From Pseudarthrobacter sp. NIBRBAC000502770 (GTDB lineage Bacteria; Actinomycetota; Actinomycetes; Actinomycetales; Micrococcaceae): a stretch of DNA of 64,000 nt. The stretch's first letter is position 1, and every line of letters starts with the position of its first letter. This document shows, piece after piece, positions 59,347-64,000 of this stretch. The stretch is from positions 248,001-312,000 of the forward strand of contig NZ_CP041198.1 of NCBI RefSeq assembly GCF_006517815.1. The letters are read 5' to 3'. Below the pieces are notes generated by a model, which saw nothing but the letters and a program-made list of their open reading frames with translations, had not been told where the DNA came from and did not search any database. A program made the position numbers and the translations under genes.

Positions 59347-60036
59347 ATGGCAACCAAGAGCAAGGCCACCGGCGGGGTGAGCAGGCAGGTCCTCGCGGAC
59401 CACGTCTACGAGGCGCTTTTGGTTGCCCTTATGGACGGCCGGCTGGAAGCGGGTACGCCGGTCAGCATTGACGGGATGGCCAGGGAGCTGGACGTCTCGC
59501 CGACGCCGGTGCGGGAGGCGCTTGCCCGGCTGGAAGCCACCGGCATGGTTCGAAGGATGGCGCTGCGGGGCTACCGGGTAGCCCCGCTGTTTTCTCCGGA
59601 AGAGCTGGCGGACCTGATGGACGCCCGGCTGGTGATCGAACCAGCCAACGCCTTCATGGCCTGCAAGCACGCAGACCAGGAGCTTACCGGGCAGCTTCAG
59701 CAGGCCATCGAGGACCTGAAAGCCGCGCCGCGCGGCCCGTCCTTTGCCGAGTTCCGGGCCTACTGGGAAGCGGACGAGCGCTTCCACCGGCTCATTGCCG
59801 AGTCGGCGGAAAACCAATTCCTGCTGTCCGCCTACAACGCGTTGGGCGGCCAGGTACAGCGTTTCCGCTTCTTCGGTGGCCTGGGCGTAACCGACGCCGA
59901 CTACGCCATCGCCGAACATACCGAGATCCTCAAGGCCTTTGAAGCCGGCGACGCCGAACTTGCCCGGCAAAAAATGATCGACCACATCGAGGGCGTCAAG
60001 CAGCGCTCGCAGCACGACAGCGAAGTGCGCAGCTAG
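59347..60036 (+). CDS. GntR/FCD-family transcriptional regulator (second)
   Basis: The 229-residue regulator has a GntR winged helix (residues about 12-75; VSIDGMARELDVSPTPVREALARLEATGMVRRMALRGYRVAPLF) and a FCD domain (LMDARLVIEPANAFMACKH ... FHRLIAESAENQFLL). It resembles the other GntR protein only in family. It sits directly before the isomerase-kinase-RpiB operon, and matching TATAGGA sites lie at its own start and in the operon promoter, so it is the likely repressor of that operon and of itself. The metabolite it senses is unknown. Confidence 0.9.
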   Translation: MATKSKATGGVSRQVLADHVYEALLVALMDGRLEAGTPVSIDGMARELDVSPTPVREALARLEATGMVRRMALRGYRVAPLFSPEELADLMDARLVIEPANAFMACKHADQELTGQLQQAIEDLKAAPRGPSFAEFRAYWEADERFHRLIAESAENQFLLSAYNALGGQVQRFRFFGGLGVTDADYAIAEHTEILKAFEAGDAELARQKMIDHIEGVKQRSQHDSEVRS

Positions 60037-60103
60037 CAGCACGCCCGGGGTCCGGAAAGGCCCCCAACCCACGACTCCCCCAGGGGAATCCACCCGCAAA
60101 CCC

Positions 60104-60131
60104 TTGACAGGATCGCTTATCAGCGTAGATC
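60104..60131 (+). promoter_or_regulatory. Promoter of the isomerase-kinase operon
   Basis: TTGACA (60104-60109) is perfect; TAGATC (60126-60131) is 16 bases later. The regulator palindrome overlaps the -10 end. Confidence 0.65.
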
Positions 60132-60139
60132 CTATAGGA
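60130..60139. promoter_or_regulatory. Operator candidate TCCTATAGGA
   Basis: A perfect 10-base palindrome lies just after the -35 TTGACA and overlaps the predicted -10/+1 area. The same half-site occurs before the GntR gene. Confidence 0.6.
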
Positions 60140-60165
60140 AATGCGATTCATGATCTGGAGTGACA

Positions 60166-61164
60166 ATGCCGTACACCGCTGAAAACTGGCCCATCGCCGC
60201 CGCCCTGCTGCAGTTCCCCGGAACCCGGCCGGACGGGACCGCCGTCCAGGACGCCCCTGCCAGCGAATGGCAGCAGGTCTTCGAAGAAGTGGCGGACGCC
60301 GGTTTCACCAATGCCGACCTCACAGACAGCTGGGTCCGTCCCGGCGACCTTTCCAGCGCCCGGCTGGACGAGCTGAAAGCCGCCGCCACGGCTGCGGGCC
60401 TCGGCCTTCCCTCCATCTCCGCGATCCGCCGCAGCGTGATCGAGGAAGGGAACTGGGAGGAAAACCTGGCCTACACCCACCGGACGCTCGAAGCCGCGGC
60501 ACAGCTTGGCTGCGAGGTTGTCTCGATCGGGCTCCACCAGGCCATTACCCCGGAGCAGCGGAAGCAGCTGTGGTTCTGGACCGTCGAAGGCCACAAGGAC
60601 CCGGTGGGTGACAAGGAAAGCTGGAACAACGCCGTCACCCGCATCCGCGAAGTGGGCAAGCACGCCGCCGAACTTGGCCTGCTGGTGTCGCTGGAGATGT
60701 ACGAGGACACGTACCTGGGCACCGGCGACTCCTCTGTGCAGCTGGTCCAGGACATCGACCTGCCCAACGTTGGGCTGAACCCGGACCTGGGCAACCTGAT
60801 CCGCCTGCACCGCCCCATCGAAGACTGGCGGGAGCTGGTGCACAAGACCCTGCCGTACTCCAACTACTGGCACGTCAAGAACTACATCCGCGATGAAGAC
60901 CAGGCCCGCGACCAGTACGTCGCCATGCCGGCTCCCATGGAATCAGGCCTCATCAGCTACCGCGAGGCGTTCCAGTTCGCCATCTCGGTCGGCTTCCAGG
61001 GCGTGATCTGCACGGAGCACTACGGCGGCGACGGCCTGAGCGTGACAGCCGCCAACCAGGACTACCTCCGCCGCCAGGTCCTCCCCAAGCGCGACGGCTA
61101 CACCCTGGGCACCAGCCTGGTGGCCCAGGGCCGGCAAACCCCCGCGGCAGTCCCTGCACGCTAG
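60166..61164 (+). CDS. Sugar phosphate isomerase/epimerase (TIM barrel, AP-endonuclease-2-like)
   Basis: The 332-residue protein is a xylose-isomerase-like TIM barrel. Candidate metal ligands appear in LVSLEMYEDTYLG (Glu), VGLNPDLGNLI (Asp), YWHVKNY (His) and ICTEHYGGDGLS (Glu), the same layout as other sugar epimerases. It probably isomerises or epimerises a ketose or its phosphate. GGAG at 60157 precedes ATG 60166; a GTG at 60160 is less likely. It starts an operon with the kinase 43 bases downstream. The substrate cannot be read directly. Confidence 0.88.
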   Translation: MPYTAENWPIAAALLQFPGTRPDGTAVQDAPASEWQQVFEEVADAGFTNADLTDSWVRPGDLSSARLDELKAAATAAGLGLPSISAIRRSVIEEGNWEENLAYTHRTLEAAAQLGCEVVSIGLHQAITPEQRKQLWFWTVEGHKDPVGDKESWNNAVTRIREVGKHAAELGLLVSLEMYEDTYLGTGDSSVQLVQDIDLPNVGLNPDLGNLIRLHRPIEDWRELVHKTLPYSNYWHVKNYIRDEDQARDQYVAMPAPMESGLISYREAFQFAISVGFQGVICTEHYGGDGLSVTAANQDYLRRQVLPKRDGYTLGTSLVAQGRQTPAAVPAR

Positions 61165-61207
61165 CCGGCAGGCTTCCCAACCGATCCAACGGGTTCAACG
61201 AGGAATC

Positions 61208-62929
61208 ATGACAAAGATATTTGATGATCCAGCGCAGTTCGCAGACGACGCCCTTGACGGCTTCGTGGCCGCCAACCGCCAGTATGTGGCGCGTGTCGAC
61301 GGCGGTGTTGTCCGCTCCACCGAATCACCCGCCAGCCAGGTGGCCCTGGTCATCGGCGGCGGCTCCGGCCACTACCCGGCTTTTGCCGGCCTGGTGGGCG
61401 CAGGGCTGGCCGCCGGAAGCGCCTGCGGCAATATGTTTGCGTCTCCCTCCGCGGGGCAGGTGTACCGCGTGGCCAAGGCATCCCAGACCGGCGGGGGAGT
61501 CCTGCTCAGCTATGGAAACTATGCCGGCGACGTCCTTCACTTTGGCCAGGCCCAGGACAAACTGAACGCCGAAGGAATCGAGACACGGACCGTCTTGGTC
61601 ACCGATGACATTGCCAGCGCCCCGCTGGAGGAAATCACCAAGCGCCGCGGCATCGCCGGGGACCTGACGGTCTTCAAAGTGGCCGGCGCGGCAGCGGAAG
61701 CGGGCCTGGACCTGGACGAGGTGGAGCGCCTCGCCATCAAGGCCAACCACCACACCCGCTCGCTCGGCGTTGCCTTTGCCGGCTGCACCCTTCCCGGGGC
61801 AGCCGAACCTTTGTTCACGGTGCCTGAGGGCATGATGTCGGTGGGTCTGGGCATCCACGGTGAACCAGGCATCTCCGAGCAGCCCCTGCCAACCGCCAGC
61901 GAACTTGCCCGGCTCCTGGTCGACGGCCTGCTGAAGGACAAGCCGGACGCCGCGGGCACCAGGGTGGTGCCGATCCTGAACGGCCTGGGAACGGTCAAGT
62001 ACGACGAACTCTTCCTGCTTTTCGGCAAGATCGAGGCGCTGCTGACCGGGGCCGGACTGGAAATCGTGGAGCCGGAGTGCGGCGAGCTGGTGACCAGCCT
62101 GGACATGTCCGGGCTGTCCCTGACGCTGTTCTGGCTGGACGCGGAACTGGAGAAATTCTGGGCAGCGCCTGCCGACACCCCTGCCTTCCGCAAGGGCAAC
62201 CTGGCCCCGCGCCGGGCCCGCTCTGTGGAGGCACTCGCCGAAGCTGGAACGGCGCCCGCGCTGGCCGCCACGCCGGCGTCGACTGCCCTGGCCGCCACGG
62301 CGGTGGGCGCGCTGAAGGAAGCCCGGTCCGTCGTCGTCGAACACGAGGACGCGCTTGGCAAACTGGACGCCATCGCCGGGGACGGCGACCACGGCATCGG
62401 CATGCGCCGCGGCGTTGATGCCGCCGTTGCCGCCGCAGAGAAGTCCCACGCGGCCGGCGCCGGGCTCGAGGAACTCCTCACGGCGGCGGGCGAGCAGTGG
62501 GCCGAGCGCGCCGGCGGCACCTCCGGCGCCCTGTGGGGCGCGGCCGTCGCCGCCGTCGGCAAAACCTTGGGCAGCAAAAATTCCTACACCGCCTCGGATG
62601 CGGCCGCAGCCGTCAACGCCCTCCGCGATGCCATCATCACCCTGGGCAAGGCGGAAGCCGGGGACAAGACCATGGTGGATGCGCTGCTTCCGTTCGCCGA
62701 GACCTTCAACCGCGCAATTGACGACGGCGGCAGCCTGGCCGCAAGCCTCCGTGCGGCAGCGGAGGCGGCAGCAAAAGCCGCTGACGAGACCGCCGGGCTC
62801 AGCCCGAAGAAGGGCCGGGCACGCCCGCTGGCCGAAAAGAGCCTGGGCCATCCCGACCCCGGTGCTGTGTCCTTCGGCCTCATCGCCCGGCGGCTGGCCG
62901 ATTACGCCGCCACCATCGAAAGCCACTAA
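61208..62929 (+). CDS. Dihydroxyacetone-type kinase (DhaK-DhaL fusion)
   Basis: The 573-residue ATP-dependent kinase has a DhaK domain (residues 1-330) with [38 protein letters not shown] and GIHGEPGI, where a His binds the ketone substrate covalently in this family. A DhaL domain (about 360-573) holds the nucleotide-metal site [15 protein letters not shown] and the Gly-rich [16 protein letters not shown]. Length and layout match single-chain kinases that phosphorylate dihydroxyacetone or erythrulose. The neighbouring RpiB-like gene favours erythrulose. AACGAGGAATC lies before the ATG. It is co-transcribed with its neighbours. Confidence 0.92.
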   Translation: MTKIFDDPAQFADDALDGFVAANRQYVARVDGGVVRSTESPASQVALVIGGGSGHYPAFAGLVGAGLAAGSACGNMFASPSAGQVYRVAKASQTGGGVLLSYGNYAGDVLHFGQAQDKLNAEGIETRTVLVTDDIASAPLEEITKRRGIAGDLTVFKVAGAAAEAGLDLDEVERLAIKANHHTRSLGVAFAGCTLPGAAEPLFTVPEGMMSVGLGIHGEPGISEQPLPTASELARLLVDGLLKDKPDAAGTRVVPILNGLGTVKYDELFLLFGKIEALLTGAGLEIVEPECGELVTSLDMSGLSLTLFWLDAELEKFWAAPADTPAFRKGNLAPRRARSVEALAEAGTAPALAATPASTALAATAVGALKEARSVVVEHEDALGKLDAIAGDGDHGIGMRRGVDAAVAAAEKSHAAGAGLEELLTAAGEQWAERAGGTSGALWGAAVAAVGKTLGSKNSYTASDAAAAVNALRDAIITLGKAEAGDKTMVDALLPFAETFNRAIDDGGSLAASLRAAAEAAAKAADETAGLSPKKGRARPLAEKSLGHPDPGAVSFGLIARRLADYAATIESH

Positions 62930-62943
62930 AGGAGAGAACCCTG

Positions 62944-63438
62944 ATGACTGAGCAATCCCAGCCGGGCTGGCGCATCGTTGTCGGCAATGACGAAGCCGGT
63001 GTCGAATACAAGAATGCCCTGCGCAAACTGCTGGAGGCGGACCCCCGCGTCGCGTCGGTGGAAGACGTGGGAGTCGGCGCCGACGACACCACGGCCTACC
63101 CCCACCTGGCCGTCGCCGCCGCCCGCAAGGTGGCTGCCGGCGAAGCGGACCGCGCCCTGCTGATCTGCGGCACGGGCCTGGGCGTGGCCATCTCCGCCAA
63201 CAAGGTGCCGGGCATCCGGGCCGTCACAGCGCACGACAGCTACTCCGTGGAACGCTCCGTGCTGTCCAACAACGCCCAGGTCCTCACCATGGGCCAGCGC
63301 GTCATCGGCCTTGAACTGGCCAAGAAGCTGGTGGGCGAGTGGCTCAACTACCGCTTCGATGAAAACTCCGCATCCGCGGCCAAAGTAGACGCCATTTCCT
63401 CCTATGAGGACGCGTCGGAAGGACTTGAGGACAAATGA
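62944..63438 (+). CDS. RpiB/LacAB-type sugar phosphate isomerase
   Basis: The 164-residue protein fits the RpiB family. The catalytic Cys lies in [22 protein letters not shown] and the Asn-Ala-x-x-(L/M)-G signature in NNAQVLTMG. The N-terminal substrate motif reads [10 protein letters not shown] where ribose-5-phosphate isomerase B usually has a D-H-A-G pattern, so His is Glu here and the substrate may be a tetrulose phosphate. This is also the family of the D-erythrulose-4-phosphate isomerases. AGGAGAG at 62930 precedes the ATG. The stop overlaps the next start by 4 bases (ATGA). Confidence 0.9.
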   Translation: MTEQSQPGWRIVVGNDEAGVEYKNALRKLLEADPRVASVEDVGVGADDTTAYPHLAVAAARKVAAGEADRALLICGTGLGVAISANKVPGIRAVTAHDSYSVERSVLSNNAQVLTMGQRVIGLELAKKLVGEWLNYRFDENSASAAKVDAISSYEDASEGLEDK

Positions 63439-64000
63439 CCACTCGCAACATCGCCGTCGTCGGCTCAGGCTACATGGGCGGCGGGATCGCCCAGGTCCTG
63501 GCACTGGCAGGAGCCCGCGTGGCACTCGCCGACGTCTCCGCCGAAATCGCCCAAAGCAACTACGAGCGGCTGCTGAAGGAATCCGACGAATTCGTGGCGG
63601 CCGGCCTCTTCCCGGCCAACGCCACGGACCTGCTCAAGGAAAACCTTTGGGCCGCCAAGGACATCGAAGAAGCCGTGGCCGGCGCCGAATACATCGAGGA
63701 GGCGGTGCCGGAGATCCTCGAGATCAAGCACACCACTTTGGGCCGGATCAGCGCCGCCGCCCGGCCGGACGCCATTATCGGTTCCAACACCTCCACCATC
63801 TCCATCGCCAAGCTCGCCGAAGTGGTGGAGAATCCGGAGCGCTTCCTGGGCGTCCACTTCTCCAACCCGGCCCCTTTCATCCCCGGTGTGGAAGTCATAC
63901 CGCACGAAGGGACGTCGAAGGCCACGGTCCAGGCCGCGCGCACCATCGTGGGGGAGACCGGCAAGGAAACCGCCACCGTCAAGGACGTCACCGGCTTCGT
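63435..64000 (+). CDS. 3-Hydroxyacyl-CoA dehydrogenase-like NAD-binding protein (partial)
   Basis: The first 188 codons are in the window; the right edge cuts the gene. The NAD-binding site [17 protein letters not shown], the SNTSTISI motif and the catalytic [14 protein letters not shown] (usual HFFNP) mark the 3-hydroxyacyl-CoA dehydrogenase N-terminal domain. The same fold serves beta-hydroxy-acid dehydrogenases and L-gulonate 3-dehydrogenase, and the setting with kinase and RpiB makes a sugar-acid dehydrogenase as likely as fatty-acid use. Its start overlaps the RpiB stop (ATGA), so it belongs to the operon. Confidence 0.85.
   Translation, partial: MTTRNIAVVGSGYMGGGIAQVLALAGARVALADVSAEIAQSNYERLLKESDEFVAAGLFPANATDLLKENLWAAKDIEEAVAGAEYIEEAVPEILEIKHTTLGRISAAARPDAIIGSNTSTISIAKLAEVVENPERFLGVHFSNPAPFIPGVEVIPHEGTSKATVQAARTIVGETGKETATVKDVTGF

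Noticed and set aside
60166..61164. DNA-repair AP endonuclease function for the TIM-barrel protein
   Set aside because: The fold family is shared, but the operon context and motifs fit sugar isomerases or epimerases, not nucleases.

Overview
This is a 64-kb stretch of high-GC actinobacterial chromosome. The best match is a member of the Micrococcaceae close to Arthrobacter/Pseudarthrobacter. That placement rests on gene content and codon style (C- or G-ending codons, many GTG and TTG starts), an IdeR with mycobacterial-type residue numbering, groEL with CIRCE sites and no adjacent groES, XPB beside a helicase-associated protein, the DUF3263 and LytR_C neighbours, and actinobacterial DUF3027, DUF6314 and DUF6457 proteins. 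I see no prophage, insertion sequence, CRISPR array or replication origin. Apart from two genes that look frameshifted, this is a healthy housekeeping and accessory chromosome segment.

Layout. 1-6.4 kb: end of a TetR-like regulator, a tandem glycine riboswitch, gcvP-gcvT and sdaA (glycine and serine breakdown). 6.4-15.5 kb: TspO, two FemAB-type peptidoglycan-bridge aminoacyltransferases, a ThrE-type exporter, a siderophore-interacting protein with uracil-DNA glycosylase, then DUF3263, LytR_C, cold-shock and solute-binding proteins. 15.5-23.1 kb: groEL under two CIRCE operators, an RNase HI-DUF4440 fusion, an orphan WXG100 protein, a two-component system, DUF427, and an FHA-domain protein. 23.2-30.9 kb: XPB helicase and its partner, a cold-shock-domain protein, DUF3027, serC and an IdeR-type iron regulator. 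30.9-34.1 kb: three secreted cell-wall hydrolases in a row; the first two lie behind separate cyclic di-AMP (ydaO) riboswitches.

34.3-41.4 kb: an HNH endonuclease, molybdenum-cofactor genes (MobA-like/DUF6457, moeA, fdhD) and a GH38 alpha-mannosidase. 41.7-50.3 kb: a 7-TM protein with a frameshifted HTH gene, an ABC-F protein with a leader, an ABC exporter, Nudix, DUF6314, tRNA-Arg(CCU), membrane proteins and an inositol-phosphatase-like enzyme. 50.4-56 kb: pcrA, a lipoprotein and sucCD. 56.1-64 kb: a sugar or sugar-acid catabolic region with two FCD-GntR regulators, an MFS carrier, an SDR, a TIM-barrel isomerase/epimerase, a DhaK-DhaL kinase, an RpiB-like isomerase and the start of a 3-hydroxyacyl-CoA-dehydrogenase-like enzyme, cut by the window edge.

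The most promising part for new biology is the right end. It looks like a pathway feeding a four-carbon ketose phosphate into central metabolism, with visible operators for both regulators, but its starting substrate cannot be read from sequence. Next are the paired c-di-AMP riboswitches, the two CIRCE operators, the leader of the ABC-F gene, the tRNA whose 3' end supplies the ribosome binding site of the next gene, and the RNase H fusion. Both apparent frameshifts can be explained by one base missing from a G or C run, so sequencing error must be excluded before either is read as biology.
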